Notes: generated by a model from the sequence alone, not told the origin. Numbered from the stretch's first letter, positions 1-8,804 are shown. The stretch is 38,271 nt of DNA from Chlamydiota bacterium (GCA_011065165.1 JAAKFF010000004.1:1-38271); one strand, 5' to 3'. A program made the numbers and translations.

Positions 1-27
1 TCTGTGGTATCTGTGGTAGTTAATTTC
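1..27. repeat. CACAGA-type repeat copy at window edge
   Basis: Bases 10-27 are the exact reverse complement of an 18-base stretch at 34196-34213, which leads into the CACAGAGA-type repeat there. Bases 1-9 continue the same TCTGTGGT pattern. The element is cut by the window edge, so its full size is unknown. It suggests that the repeat unit found around the GxxExxY remnant near position 34200 is dispersed in this genome. Confidence 0.6.
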
Positions 28-226
28 CGTCTATCACAAAGGTTCATATGACCAAGGTGCTCCATTGTTACCTAAAAAGATCTGTTTTTTGAACCATGCT
101 TGTCTAGGACGAACGGGTCCAATGGAATTAGGAAACAGCTGTTCCCCTATTATCTTGGGGACATAACATTGTTATTATGCGAAAGCTTGAAAATCAAGAG
201 AGTTTCTTTGCTAGAGATGGGGAGAA

Positions 227-970
227 TTACTGGCGGATTAGGAGAGGTTTAAAATCTAGGTAGTCTGCTGAGGTGAAGAGGTAGCGGATCTTATTCTTTT
301 CGCCGAAGAGTGGGCGCTCTTTTTTCACATTATGCAGATGGCCGAAGACGCAGATATCGATAGCGTACTCTTCAAGAATTTTCGAAGTCTCAGACTCCTT
401 TAGATCGGCGCTGATCGGAGGGTAGTGGGTCATAGCAATGCGCAGAGTTGCCTCGCTATCTAGTTGCTGCAAACTCAACTTTAACCGCTCAAGTTCCCTC
501 TGAAAAATCTTCCGATCCTGCTCTCTATCCTTTACTTTAGGCTTAGCCAGAGGGTTCTCTCTGAATTCGATGAGAGATTCGAAAGAGTACTCCTCAGAGT
601 CCCAGAGGCGGGAGCCACCAATCGTGACATCGTTCCAGTTGAAGGCAGTGTTGTTCACGAAATAGATCGATGGAGGCAGCGCCTCTGAGAGTTTTTTATT
701 AGAGGGCCACCAGTAGTCGTGGTTACCCTTCAAGATCACCTTAGTCCCTGGAAGTGCGTCGATCCATTTAAGATCGATGAGCGCCTCCTCCAGACTCTTT
801 GCCCAGCAGATATCTCCCGGAATCAGAACCAGGTCATCCATCTTAATGAGCTGCTTCCAGCTCTTCTCCACCCGGTTGGCATAATCATTCCAGGTGGGGC
901 CGAAGACCTCCATGCTCTTCTCCGGCGCCCCAAATGCTAAATGTAGATCTCCGATTGCCCAAATGGCCAT
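227..970 (-). CDS. Metallophosphoesterase (predicted phosphohydrolase)
   Basis: A 247-residue cytoplasmic calcineurin-like metallophosphoesterase. All metal-binding motifs are visible in order: GDLHL (7-11), GDICW (52-56), GNHDYWW (82-88), the T-H-Y histidine at 182, and GHLHN (210-214). The natural substrate cannot be read from the sequence; relatives hydrolyse phosphomonoesters or phosphodiesters with a di-metal centre. It starts 3 bases after the stop of the upstream secreted-protein gene, so the two are probably co-transcribed. A metallophosphoesterase close to glgC is also the arrangement I recall in Chlamydia. No signal peptide or membrane segment is present. The family is certain and the specific role is not. 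Confidence 0.9.
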   Translation of the reverse strand: MAIWAIGDLHLAFGAPEKSMEVFGPTWNDYANRVEKSWKQLIKMDDLVLIPGDICWAKSLEEALIDLKWIDALPGTKVILKGNHDYWWPSNKKLSEALPPSIYFVNNTAFNWNDVTIGGSRLWDSEEYSFESLIEFRENPLAKPKVKDREQDRKIFQRELERLKLSLQQLDSEATLRIAMTHYPPISADLKESETSKILEEYAIDICVFGHLHNVKKERPLFGEKNKIRYLFTSADYLDFKPLLIRQ

Positions 971-973
971 CTC

Positions 974-1843
974 TTAACTCTTTTCCATCTCTTTAAAACG
1001 TTCTGGAAGGTGAGGGATATCAAAAGTATCTGATGTGATATCGATGAAACGTTCAAGTGATTCTGTGCGCTCAATATACTTTTTTGCTTCTGCTTTGAGT
1101 TTAATCCACATCACTTCATTGACACTCTCAAAAGCCTCTTCAGCTTCAGAAACGACCTCTCCCAACTCCTCATCGATGAGTGTTTCATCTCTTAATGGGG
1201 CAAAAAGTTTCAAGAGATCTTCTCGACTCTTTGACTCTCTGATGAACTCATAGAGAGTAGTATGAAAAAATGGATCCTTCGATAGTTGGCAAAAATTCTT
1301 GATCTTGGCCATCAGAGCGTATTCGAGCCGTTCAACAGGAGAGATCTCTTCTCCACACGCTGCCGCGCAAGATCCCTTCTCTTCCTTAAGCTTCTCCTTA
1401 GTAATATAATGTTGAAGAATGCTCTCTTGAGTCTTTAGAAGCTCTTTCCAGCTTCTCTCATCTTGGTAACTATTTAGATCATAGACGCCAAAGAACAAAA
1501 AGATCCCCATCTTTCTGAACGTCTCTCTGTTGGATAAAAAATGGCCTAGATTTGCAACCCTGTTTTCAGCAAGCGTTGAAGCTCTCTCTTGAGGATACTT
1601 TTCAATGAGTCTCTCTGTGGCAAGGCAGTACTCTTCAAGAACTGACTCTATCGCTCTCCCTCCCTCATATAGATAGTCAGCACTCTTTGGATGAGTAAGA
1701 TAGAAACACATCACCTTACTATTTAACTTTTTCAACTTAGGGCTGTCCAATAATGCTGTTAGATCCAGCTCCTCAGCATCTGATCTTCCTGCAAAAAGGA
1801 GAGTGAATACCAAGCATAGTGATAAAATGAGTCGTTGTTTCAT
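974..1843 (-). CDS. Secreted protein of unknown function
   Basis: A 289-residue protein that I do not recognise. The start chosen is the internal ATG at 1843, because it is preceded by AAAGGAG at good spacing and opens a clear Sec signal peptide: MKQR, then a hydrophobic core (about residues 6-18), then a likely cleavage after GRSDA near residue 23. An upstream in-frame start would add 25 residues and bury the signal. The mature part is mostly helical and charged, with two cysteines in a CAAAC cluster and others scattered, and no known motif. The product is probably periplasmic. It lies between glgC (98-base gap) and the metallophosphoesterase (3-base gap). Confidence 0.75.
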   Translation of the reverse strand: MKQRLILSLCLVFTLLFAGRSDAEELDLTALLDSPKLKKLNSKVMCFYLTHPKSADYLYEGGRAIESVLEEYCLATERLIEKYPQERASTLAENRVANLGHFLSNRETFRKMGIFLFFGVYDLNSYQDERSWKELLKTQESILQHYITKEKLKEEKGSCAAACGEEISPVERLEYALMAKIKNFCQLSKDPFFHTTLYEFIRESKSREDLLKLFAPLRDETLIDEELGEVVSEAEEAFESVNEVMWIKLKAEAKKYIERTESLERFIDITSDTFDIPHLPERFKEMEKS

Positions 1844-1941
1844 TTGTTCTCCTTTGAGTGGTTGAGAGATGCCAATTTTTATACAGGCTTGCTCAATTTT
1901 TTTAAAGAGAGAATGCAAAAAAAAAACGTTGGGGTGTTTTT

Positions 1942-3237
1942 CTATAGAGAGAAGTTATCAGGAAGCGTTGTTCCGCTGGAGACGACGATGATGCCATCGC
2001 GGATGTAGATACCTTCGCCATCGTAGTTCTGCAGTTTTTTTTCATTCGTGAGCCGTACATTGTTGCCGATAGTAACGTTCTCATCGATGATAGTTGTTTC
2101 GATCTGGCACTCCCTACCAATAGTGAAGCGGTGGCTCTGATCTTCGGGTGTGGAGTAGCTCTCATTGCCAAGAAGGATCGAGTCGCGAATGACGCTTCCT
2201 CTCTTGACGACGCTGCGCACGCCGATAACAGAGTGGGTGATCTCTTTTGCCTCCACTATTGCGCCGTCGCAGATGATAGAATCTTTCACTTTAGTTTCAG
2301 AGAGGCGGGCGCCAGGGAGGAAGTGGTTATGAGCATAGATCGGAAGGACTTCGTTGTAGAGGTTTAAGCCAAGGGTATTCGTTGTGAGAGAGAGGTTAGC
2401 TTGATAGAACGAAGAGATCGTGCCGATATCTTCCCAGTAGCCCTGATGGAGGAAGACCGCTCCCCTCCCTCTGCTCAGCTGCGTCGGGATCAGATGCTTT
2501 CCAAAATCTTCTCGCTCATCCTCCTTAAGAAGAGAGATAAGCACCTCTTTTTTAAAGAGGTAGATGCCCATAGAGGCCAAAAAACAGGGAGGGCCTGCGC
2601 AGTGGATGTCATTATCTTGGAGAAACTGGTCTGACATCTCAAAGCGCTTGAGGATCTCCGGATCTTTGGGTTTTTCATGAAAATCGGAGATATATGCATC
2701 CTCATCGATATTCAAGATTCCCAAACGGGGAGCCTCTCTGCTACTTACCGGGAGCGCAGCGAGTGTGAGATCGGCCTCCTTCTCATAGGCAAAAGCGACC
2801 ATCGCCTCTAGATCCATATTGTAGAGCTGATCTCCCGAGAGAATAAGGAAGTAGTCGACAGGAAGTTTTGTTAGGTTATCGATATTCTGTCTGACAGCGT
2901 CGGCCGTCCCCTTATACCAGACCTTTCCATCCGGCTTCTCCTCTGGGCTCAGTAGGGAGAGGCCCCCTCCCTGAAATTTATCGAGATGGTAGGTCGCTGA
3001 GACATGTTGGTTGAGCCCCGACGAAAAGTATTGGGAGATGATAAAGAGATGGTTCATGTTAGAATTGAGAGAGTTAGAGATCGGAATATCGATGAGACGG
3101 TACCGACCCCCAAAACCCACAGCGGGTTTACAACGATCTTTCGTGAGTGGAAATAGACGTGTCCCTTGCCCCCCGGCCAATATTATACAAGCGACCCGAT
3201 CTGTCAGTTGAAAGCCTTTCTGTCTTGTTGTTGCCAC
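1942..3237 (-). CDS. glgC: Glucose-1-phosphate adenylyltransferase
   Basis: ADP-glucose pyrophosphorylase: makes ADP-glucose from glucose-1-phosphate and ATP, the committed step of bacterial glycogen synthesis, in the cytoplasm. The N-terminal nucleotidyltransferase signature LAGGQGTRLFPLTKDRCKPA is present, followed by GGRYRLIDIPISNS and the substrate-side SGDQLYNMD. The C-terminal half has the left-handed beta-helix pattern of the family. The start chosen is GTG at 3237, because AGGGGGAGG lies 6 bases upstream; it gives 431 residues, the usual GlgC length. Upstream ATG choices at 3261 and further lack a ribosome-binding site. Chlamydiae are known to make glycogen. The HEAT-like gene ends 72 bases upstream, so the two may share a transcript. 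Confidence 0.95.
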   Translation of the reverse strand: MATTRQKGFQLTDRVACIILAGGQGTRLFPLTKDRCKPAVGFGGRYRLIDIPISNSLNSNMNHLFIISQYFSSGLNQHVSATYHLDKFQGGGLSLLSPEEKPDGKVWYKGTADAVRQNIDNLTKLPVDYFLILSGDQLYNMDLEAMVAFAYEKEADLTLAALPVSSREAPRLGILNIDEDAYISDFHEKPKDPEILKRFEMSDQFLQDNDIHCAGPPCFLASMGIYLFKKEVLISLLKEDEREDFGKHLIPTQLSRGRGAVFLHQGYWEDIGTISSFYQANLSLTTNTLGLNLYNEVLPIYAHNHFLPGARLSETKVKDSIICDGAIVEAKEITHSVIGVRSVVKRGSVIRDSILLGNESYSTPEDQSHRFTIGRECQIETTIIDENVTIGNNVRLTNEKKLQNYDGEGIYIRDGIIVVSSGTTLPDNFSL

Positions 3238-3309
3238 TGGAGTCCTCCCCCTAATTGTCATATAATCAATGGGAGGGGTGAGGTCAATCACTTATTGAGA
3301 ACACGGAGG

Positions 3310-4209
3310 TTAAACTGCTCGCTTCCAGTTTCTAAGAACAATGGTCATCTCACTCTTGATTTGTGGAAGGAGTCCCTCTCTCTCAAAGATGGCAAAGAAG
3401 CGTTTTTGCTCCTTCTCCGCTGAGAGGCTGGAGCAGGCGAAGACCAAGTAGCTAGAGAAGAGAGGTTTTTGCAAGGTTGACTCCCTTTCTAAGATTTCAA
3501 GAGAGGCCAACGCGATCTCTTCATCTTCTGGAAAGCCGCTTAAGGCGATCGCGGCATACTCATTATCCTTGGAGTAGGGCTCTAGTCGCAATATCTTGAG
3601 CAGAAACCCTTTCGACTCCTCTCCAAACGAAGAGAGGGCTTTGATGATCTCTTCATCTGTGAAGAAATTGTCCTCACCTAGAGCTTCAAAGAGTGGGGGA
3701 ATTGCCCGCTTATCCTGTAGGGCTGCCAGACATTTGGCGGCAAAGATGGGGGTGCGTCCATAGCCTGGGAAGAGTGGGTCGTAGAACGTCTGAGAGGAGA
3801 GAAGATGGATGAGGGGAGGAACAACCTCTTCACCTTTAGCGATCAGGGCGTCCATCTCACTTTTAGGATCCTCCTCCTCAGAGAGGATGAGATCGCTCAG
3901 TAAAATCGCAAGAGGCTCAGGACTCTCTTTAGAGTAGACCTCGCGCAGATCGTGGTAGAGCTTCTTCGACTCATTTACAACCTTCTCCGCTGCCTCCGGA
4001 AGGAAGATCTCGGCAAGATTTTTTCCCATCTGATCTTCGAGATTTTTGAGTTTTTTTATCTCCTTCATTTCAAAATCGGCCATCATGCCCACACCATCTT
4101 GCTGGTAATACTCTAGCATCATCTCGAAACTGCCACCAAAGTGGGCATCGCGATGCATTAAGATATCCATGTCGATGGCATCGACAACCGGAGCTTCAGA
4201 ATCAACCAT
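3310..4209 (-). CDS. HEAT-like repeat protein, unknown function
   Basis: A 299-residue acidic cytoplasmic protein. From about residue 120 it shows repeated helical pairs of HEAT/PBS-lyase type (for example EEVVPPLIHLLSS, then AAKCLAALQDKRAIPPLFEAL, then EEIIKALSSFG). Such repeats usually form protein-binding scaffolds. The first 80 residues have no recognisable motif. Its ATG overlaps the end of lipA by 8 bases (4202-4209), so translation is probably coupled to lipA and the two are made together. Whether it acts on lipoylation is inference from position only. No signal peptide or membrane segment is present. Confidence 0.75.
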   Translation of the reverse strand: MVDSEAPVVDAIDMDILMHRDAHFGGSFEMMLEYYQQDGVGMMADFEMKEIKKLKNLEDQMGKNLAEIFLPEAAEKVVNESKKLYHDLREVYSKESPEPLAILLSDLILSEEEDPKSEMDALIAKGEEVVPPLIHLLSSQTFYDPLFPGYGRTPIFAAKCLAALQDKRAIPPLFEALGEDNFFTDEEIIKALSSFGEESKGFLLKILRLEPYSKDNEYAAIALSGFPEDEEIALASLEILERESTLQKPLFSSYLVFACSSLSAEKEQKRFFAIFEREGLLPQIKSEMTIVLRNWKRAV

Positions 4210-5137
4210 GGAACGTCTCCCCTTTAAAGGCGTGATCTTTTAATAGTGCTGCATTATAGCTCGAACGGACGAAGGGTCCAGAGTAGATATATTTGAGTCC
4301 AATTGAGTGGCCATACTCCTCATAGCGCTTAAACTGCTCGGGGGTGACAAACGATTTTACAATGAGCTTATTTCGATTGGCTTGAAGATATTGCCCTATC
4401 GTGATGATTTCGCAGCCAGCATCGTGCAGATCTCGAATCGTCTCCTCCACCTCCTCCTCTCTCTCTCCAAGCCCCACCATAATTCCCGACTTTAGGAAAG
4501 GGACCCTATTTTGCGCTTTGACATAAGAGAGAACCTTGAGTGTGCGATCGTAGGTAGCACGGTGACGTACACGAGGTGAGAGGCGTCTGACCGTTTCGAT
4601 ATTGTGGTTAAAGATCTCAGGTTTAGCATCGAGCACGATGTCAAGCGGCTTTTCATCTCCAGAAAAATCTGAAGTGAGGACTTCCACAGTAGCGCTTGGA
4701 TTCTCTATTCTAATGGCGCGGATGATTTCAGCAATATGGTTGGCCCCTTGATCCGCTAAGTCGTCGCGCGCCACCATTGTGATCACCACATGACGCAGGC
4801 CGAGAGCCTTGACAGATTTAGCAATTTTCACAGGCTCCATGCTATCGGGAGCTTTCGGTGCTTTTGAAAAATCGATGTCACAGAATCCGCATGCGCGCGT
4901 GCACTCCTTACCGAGAGCAAGAAAAGTAGCGGTCTTATTCGAATAACACTCTAAACGGTTGGGACACTTCGCCTCTTCGCAGACAGTATTTAGCCCGTGC
5001 TCTCTTAGAATCGCATTTGTCTCTGCTAGAGCGCTCCCCTTAGGAAGTTTGCGATGGAGCCAGGAGGGAAAACGCCCTCTCCCCCCCTTTTCAGGGTTTT
5101 CAGGAAGGATGTTGAGTTTTGCACGCACTTCAGTCAA
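4202..5137 (-). CDS. lipA: Lipoyl synthase
   Basis: Radical-SAM enzyme that inserts two sulfur atoms into octanoyl groups on lipoyl domains. The auxiliary cluster motif C-x4-C-x5-C is at Cys53, Cys58 and Cys64. The radical-SAM motif C-x3-C-x2-C is at Cys79, Cys83 and Cys86. The C-terminal R-S-S-Y motif, which supplies the serine ligand of the auxiliary cluster, is present in GPFVRSSYNA. The length of 311 residues is normal. The start is TTG at 5137, preceded by GGGAGG and 3 bases after the lpdA stop, so it is in the lpdA operon. This matches the lpdA-lipA pairing in Chlamydia and their shared role in 2-oxoacid dehydrogenase complexes. Confidence 0.97.
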   Translation of the reverse strand: MTEVRAKLNILPENPEKGGRGRFPSWLHRKLPKGSALAETNAILREHGLNTVCEEAKCPNRLECYSNKTATFLALGKECTRACGFCDIDFSKAPKAPDSMEPVKIAKSVKALGLRHVVITMVARDDLADQGANHIAEIIRAIRIENPSATVEVLTSDFSGDEKPLDIVLDAKPEIFNHNIETVRRLSPRVRHRATYDRTLKVLSYVKAQNRVPFLKSGIMVGLGEREEEVEETIRDLHDAGCEIITIGQYLQANRNKLIVKSFVTPEQFKRYEEYGHSIGLKYIYSGPFVRSSYNAALLKDHAFKGETFHG

Positions 5138-5140
5138 ATC

Positions 5141-6547
5141 TTATCCTCCCGTTTTTTTTGGTGGAAAGTGGATCGGGGTACCATTAGCGAGTAGCGCCGC
5201 CTCCAACCACGCTTCAGGGACCGTAGGATGAGCATGAATGGTATCTATTATACAATCTAAGGTGAGCTCATTGTTTATCGCAAGCGACATCTCCGCAATG
5301 AGCGAAGAGGCGTCGTGACCCACTACATGGGCGCCAATAATCTCCCCAGTTTTTCTGTCGGCGAGCACCTGAGCAAAGCCCTCCGTTTCGATCGTTGCGA
5401 TAGATTTCCCTAGCGCTTGGAAGGGGAAGGTTCCAACTGTAAAGTCGATGCCTCTCTCCTCCGCCATCTCTGCTGTCAATCCAACCGAGGCGATCTCAGG
5501 ATGGGTAAAGATCACGGAAGGAATGGCGTGGTAGTCGATCACCGCCTCATGCCCAGCCGCGTTGGCTGCTGCCACGAGCCCTTGGTGAGAGGCGACATGT
5601 GCCAGCATCGAGATCGCCGTAATATCGCCGATCGCATAGATGCCAGGGACGTGCGTCTCCATCTTCTCATTCACTTCGATCGCCCCCTTTGGCCCCACCT
5701 TGAGCCCAGCTTTTTCGAGGCAGAGTCCCTCACTACTCAGCCCTCTCCCCACAGCGACAAGCGCCCTCTCTACTTCGATCTTCTCGCCGCCAGAGAGGTT
5801 GACCGAGAGTCCGCTACCCCTCTCCTCAATCGATTCCACAGAGATACCCACCCTTATTTCAATGGCCGCCTTCTTGAAGGCAGAGGTGAGGGCAAGAGAG
5901 ATCTCTCTGCCCTGCGCTTGAACAATGGCAGGGAGGGCTTCGATGATGGTCACCTTTACACCCAACTCTGCAAAGAGCGAGGCAAATTCGCAGCCGATGT
6001 AGCCCCCGCCGATGATTGCAATAGATTTTGGCAGCTCCTTCAGTTCTAAGGCAGAAGTTGAGTTCAAAATGCGCTTATGATCGCAGGGAAAGGCGGGGAT
6101 ATCGATCGGATGTGAACCCGTTGCGATAATGATTTTTTCTGCATGGATCCAGCCATTATCCTCACCCAATACTTTAAGCTCTTTCGGAGATTCAAACTTT
6201 GCAGTGCCCATAAAAATGGTAATTTTATTCGATCTGATCAAGCCGCCTAAACTCTTACGGATCTTCTCCACCACTTGATCTTTTCGCCTGCTCATCTTGC
6301 TATAGTCGAATGAGATTTTATCCACGCTGATTCCATACTCTTCCGCCTTTTTCATCTTCTTCAAGATAGCAGCGTTAGAGAGGAGCGCTTTAGAAGGGAT
6401 GCACCCGACGTTCAGACAGGTCCCCCCAAGATAGTTTTTTTCAATTAATGCGACTTTTTTCCCCAACTGTGCAGCTTTAATTGCAGCAACATACCCTCCA
6501 GGTCCTGCTCCAATCACTGCCAGATCGAAATTCTGTTTCTCCGACAT
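5141..6547 (-). CDS. lpdA: Dihydrolipoamide dehydrogenase (E3)
   Basis: FAD-dependent E3 subunit of pyruvate and 2-oxoglutarate dehydrogenase complexes; reoxidises dihydrolipoamide and reduces NAD. Visible features are the N-terminal FAD-binding GAGPGGYVAA, the redox disulfide in GGTCLNVGCIPSKAL, the NAD-binding GGGYIGCEFASLFAELG, the second FAD motif around YAIGDI, and the C-terminal catalytic HAHPT. The length of 468 residues is typical. The start is ATG at 6547, 6 bases after GGGAG; a TTG one codon earlier is possible but too close to that site. It is the first gene of lpdA-lipA-HEAT, with a good promoter at 6565-6594. Confidence 0.97.
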   Translation of the reverse strand: MSEKQNFDLAVIGAGPGGYVAAIKAAQLGKKVALIEKNYLGGTCLNVGCIPSKALLSNAAILKKMKKAEEYGISVDKISFDYSKMSRRKDQVVEKIRKSLGGLIRSNKITIFMGTAKFESPKELKVLGEDNGWIHAEKIIIATGSHPIDIPAFPCDHKRILNSTSALELKELPKSIAIIGGGYIGCEFASLFAELGVKVTIIEALPAIVQAQGREISLALTSAFKKAAIEIRVGISVESIEERGSGLSVNLSGGEKIEVERALVAVGRGLSSEGLCLEKAGLKVGPKGAIEVNEKMETHVPGIYAIGDITAISMLAHVASHQGLVAAANAAGHEAVIDYHAIPSVIFTHPEIASVGLTAEMAEERGIDFTVGTFPFQALGKSIATIETEGFAQVLADRKTGEIIGAHVVGHDASSLIAEMSLAINNELTLDCIIDTIHAHPTVPEAWLEAALLANGTPIHFPPKKTGG

Positions 6548-6564
6548 CAAGATCTCCCAAACAT

Positions 6565-6594
6565 ATTATACACATTCTAACCCGTTGAGAGCAA
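6565..6594 (-). promoter_or_regulatory. Candidate sigma-70-type promoter for lpdA
   Basis: On the minus strand, TTGCTC (6589-6594) is followed after 18 bases by a perfect TATAAT (6565-6570). The predicted start would lie close to 6558, only about 10 bases before the lpdA ATG, so the leader is short. This fits a housekeeping sigma-66 promoter; it is a sequence match only. Confidence 0.5.
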
Positions 6595-6609
6595 AAAGTA
6601 AACTTTCCT

Positions 6610-6639
6610 TTCACAACTATTAGAGTAATTCGCTAGAAT
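6610..6639 (+). promoter_or_regulatory. Candidate promoter for the zinc-ribbon gene
   Basis: TTCACA (6610-6615), an 18-base gap and TAGAAT (6634-6639) form a plausible promoter pointing right. If it is used, the ATG at 6638 lies inside the -10 element and translation must begin at the ATG at 6668. This is the main reason for the start chosen for the next gene. Confidence 0.35.
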
Positions 6640-6667
6640 GAAGGAGAGAATAAATAGTGGTGTAACC

Positions 6668-7225
6668 ATGAAGCAGATAGATCGTACAAAAGCGTGTTGG
6701 AATTGTGAAGCTGATGTCAATTATGAAGCGACCTACTGTCCCTTCTGCGGTACAGATCTACTGACCTCTTCCGCCGAAGCGGCCAACCAAGCTCCGAAGC
6801 ATGATGCCAAGTTTTCTGATCAGACCCTTCAAGAGAGTTTAGCCTCTCTTTACAAGCCCCCCTATTCCGTGCGCAACCGTCAAGGGCTCGGCGTCCCCGA
6901 TGAGCGCGTTGATACCCCCTTCAAACAGGCTGATCCCATCAAAGACGACCCCCTCTTCCAATCGTACGATGAAGTAGAACACCAAGAGAGTGAAGAGACG
7001 GTTATAGAAGAAGAGGAAGTGACGAGAAGAGGAGACATTCTCCCCCTCCTTTTTCTTATGATCGGAGCGCACTTCTTTGTCTTAGGGACACTTCTACTCT
7101 TCTGCTCAAAAGATGGCTTCGTCACCCTTCAATGGAACAGCAGCTACTGGTTTATCTACTGTCTGATTAGCTTCCCAATCCTCTACTTGGGCGCCCGCCT
7201 CTTAAAGCGCACTCCAGCTCCCTAA
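6668..7225 (+). CDS. Zinc-ribbon protein with two C-terminal membrane helices
   Basis: A 185-residue protein of unknown function. A four-cysteine zinc ribbon near the N terminus (CWNC, 10 residues, CPFCG) should bind one zinc ion. A long, acidic and probably disordered middle follows. At the C terminus are two hydrophobic helices (ILPLLFLMIGAHFFVLGTLL and WFIYCLISFPILYLGARLL), so the ribbon and linker probably face the cytoplasm from a membrane anchor. The gene is divergent from lpdA and converges on the ATPase gene with a 6-base gap. An ATG at 6638 would add 10 residues. No ribosome-binding site is well spaced for either start, so the N terminus is uncertain. Confidence 0.7.
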   Translation: MKQIDRTKACWNCEADVNYEATYCPFCGTDLLTSSAEAANQAPKHDAKFSDQTLQESLASLYKPPYSVRNRQGLGVPDERVDTPFKQADPIKDDPLFQSYDEVEHQESEETVIEEEEVTRRGDILPLLFLMIGAHFFVLGTLLLFCSKDGFVTLQWNSSYWFIYCLISFPILYLGARLLKRTPAP

Positions 7226-7231
7226 TCCCAT

Positions 7232-8644
7232 TTAAAAAACCTCTGCCTCGACCACCTCTTTGGCATCGATGAGACGAACATCGGCTGGAAGTTTGAGTCC
7301 AACCGGCTTTTCTGGAACAAATAGAAGATAGTGTACCTTCAGATTTTCTGGACGTGGAATTGGAGGAATGCCCTTAGCACGCAGAAGATCGATCTCCCGA
7401 AGAATCCACTCTTTGGTAGGACGTTTGGCAATCCACTTGGCTTCACCAAGGAGAAGTTCCCTCTCCTCCCCTGCTAATGCAACAAGATCCCATTCATTCT
7501 CCTTCCCATGCCAATAGCGCCCCGCTTCCATGCAGCTCACTCCCCACTTCTGGGCCAGAAAAGGCAGGGATGAGCGACATAGTTCCTCCCAGGCTTTCGA
7601 AAAAAGCTGTGGTAGGTATTTTTTGAGATGGCGAAGGCATACGCTTCGACTTGCATGAGCTAATAGACTCCGATTAGAAGCGACCAATTCAAACCAAAAG
7701 CGGACAAAGGGATCTTTAATCTTGTAGAGCGCCTTTTTCGACCCTAAGGCGCTCCGTCCATAGGGGACTTCTCGATAGATGAGATCCAAATCAAGCAACT
7801 GCTGCATCACTCGAGAGAGAGAGGTTGCGGGCTTTTCCACACGTGCTGCTATCTCAGAGAGGCGGTGTGCACCCAAACCGATTGCATCTAGGATAGGACG
7901 TAAGACAATTGCTGAAGGCGACTCTTCTAGTAACAGACGATTAGGCTCTTCCTGCAATGGAGCCATCGAATCCAGCACCAGATCACAGATTGTCTCATGC
8001 AGAGTGCCCTCACTTCGAGAGACGAGCTCCCAATAGCGCGGAACTCCTCCCCAAACGGCGTAGGCTTCCACAACATCGCGTGCTTTTTTCAACTTTAATG
8101 CCTCGCCCATATAGGAGATCGAGATCGGTTGTAACTTGAAGAGTTCGTCAGCCCTTCCATAGAGCGGAGCGGAGGGTGCTAAAACAGCTCCCTGCATCAT
8201 CCTTTGAGATGATCCGCATAACGCGATTATCAAGTTAGCATCTTTTGCTTCTCGATCAACAAACCCTTGCAAGATACTCGGAAGTTCTGGGGAAGAAGTG
8301 ACGAGATAGGGTAGCTCATCAATGATAAAAGGGCCGTGCCAACCATGCTGCTTGGCTTCCTTAGCTAGTCGATTAAAGAGAGATCGCCAGTCAGGATAGT
8401 CGACCTCGGCAAAACTGGGCAAGGCCTCTGCCAACGCAATTGCTAGATACTTACGTTGAACTGCTGCAGAGGATTCATCCGCCACATAGTAGACGCCTTT
8501 GTGTTTTTTGGCCCACTCGAGTAATAGGCGTGTTTTGCCTACTCGACGACGCCCCCAAATCACAGCTAAACCCCCTTTTTTGGAGCGTGCCAGTCGATCG
8601 AGCCGTCTCATCTCTTGAATTCTATCTATAAACTTCATACTCAT
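7232..8644 (-). CDS. Archaeal-type AAA ATPase with DUF234 nuclease-like domain
   Basis: A 470-residue protein of the ATPase_2/DUF234 group. The N-terminal half is an AAA-type ATPase with a Walker A motif GRRRVGKTR (31-39) and a Walker B-like FIIDELPYL. A helix-turn-helix-like segment follows around residues 250-300 (RLSEIAARVEKPATSLSRVM). The C-terminal DUF234 part keeps the E..WD...ELLLGEAKW pattern of PD-(D/E)xK nuclease folds. The family is widespread in archaea and scattered in bacteria, its function is poorly known, and it is often in accessory regions. There is no ribosome-binding site before either ATG (8644 or 8638). It stands alone between conserved genes, next to repeats, which suggests acquisition by transfer. 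Confidence 0.85.
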   Translation of the reverse strand: MSMKFIDRIQEMRRLDRLARSKKGGLAVIWGRRRVGKTRLLLEWAKKHKGVYYVADESSAAVQRKYLAIALAEALPSFAEVDYPDWRSLFNRLAKEAKQHGWHGPFIIDELPYLVTSSPELPSILQGFVDREAKDANLIIALCGSSQRMMQGAVLAPSAPLYGRADELFKLQPISISYMGEALKLKKARDVVEAYAVWGGVPRYWELVSRSEGTLHETICDLVLDSMAPLQEEPNRLLLEESPSAIVLRPILDAIGLGAHRLSEIAARVEKPATSLSRVMQQLLDLDLIYREVPYGRSALGSKKALYKIKDPFVRFWFELVASNRSLLAHASRSVCLRHLKKYLPQLFSKAWEELCRSSLPFLAQKWGVSCMEAGRYWHGKENEWDLVALAGEERELLLGEAKWIAKRPTKEWILREIDLLRAKGIPPIPRPENLKVHYLLFVPEKPVGLKLPADVRLIDAKEVVEAEVF

Positions 8645-8656
8645 GATTATACATTA

Positions 8657-8684
8657 AAACATAATGTTTAGAAACATAATGTTT
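8657..8684. promoter_or_regulatory. Tandem 13-bp near-palindromes, candidate operator
   Basis: AAACATAATGTTT occurs twice, at 8657-8669 and 8672-8684. Each is a perfect 6-base palindrome around one central base, and the copies are spaced 15 bases apart. They lie within the 40 bases upstream of the ATPase gene and overlap a minus-strand TTGAAA (8683-8688) that could be its -35 element. The arrangement is typical of a dimeric repressor binding two adjacent sites. The regulator is unknown; the ATPase's own helix-turn-helix-like segment is one possibility. Confidence 0.55.
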
Positions 8685-8728
8685 TCAAGTATAATCCTAA
8701 GTTCTTAACTTTTTGATAATTAAGCTGA

Positions 8729-8754
8729 TAAGAAATTATCCTATCGCTTTTTTG
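8729..8754. repeat. Direct repeat, left copy (duplicated secA 3' end)
   Basis: Matches 9121-9146 at 24 of 26 bases: TAAGAAATT, two differing bases, then CCTATCGCTTTTTTG. The right copy contains the last codons and stop of secA; this one is non-coding. The pair bounds a roughly 370-base insert. Confidence 0.7.
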
Positions 8755-8804
8755 CTAGTCAAGAGCCCTAGAGATAAAAGGTGGGGTTTACTTATAGATC
8801 CGTC

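Noticed and set aside
5417-6049. A 210-codon open frame antisense to lpdA
   Set aside because: It lies entirely inside a clear lpdA on the other strand and encodes no recognisable domain.
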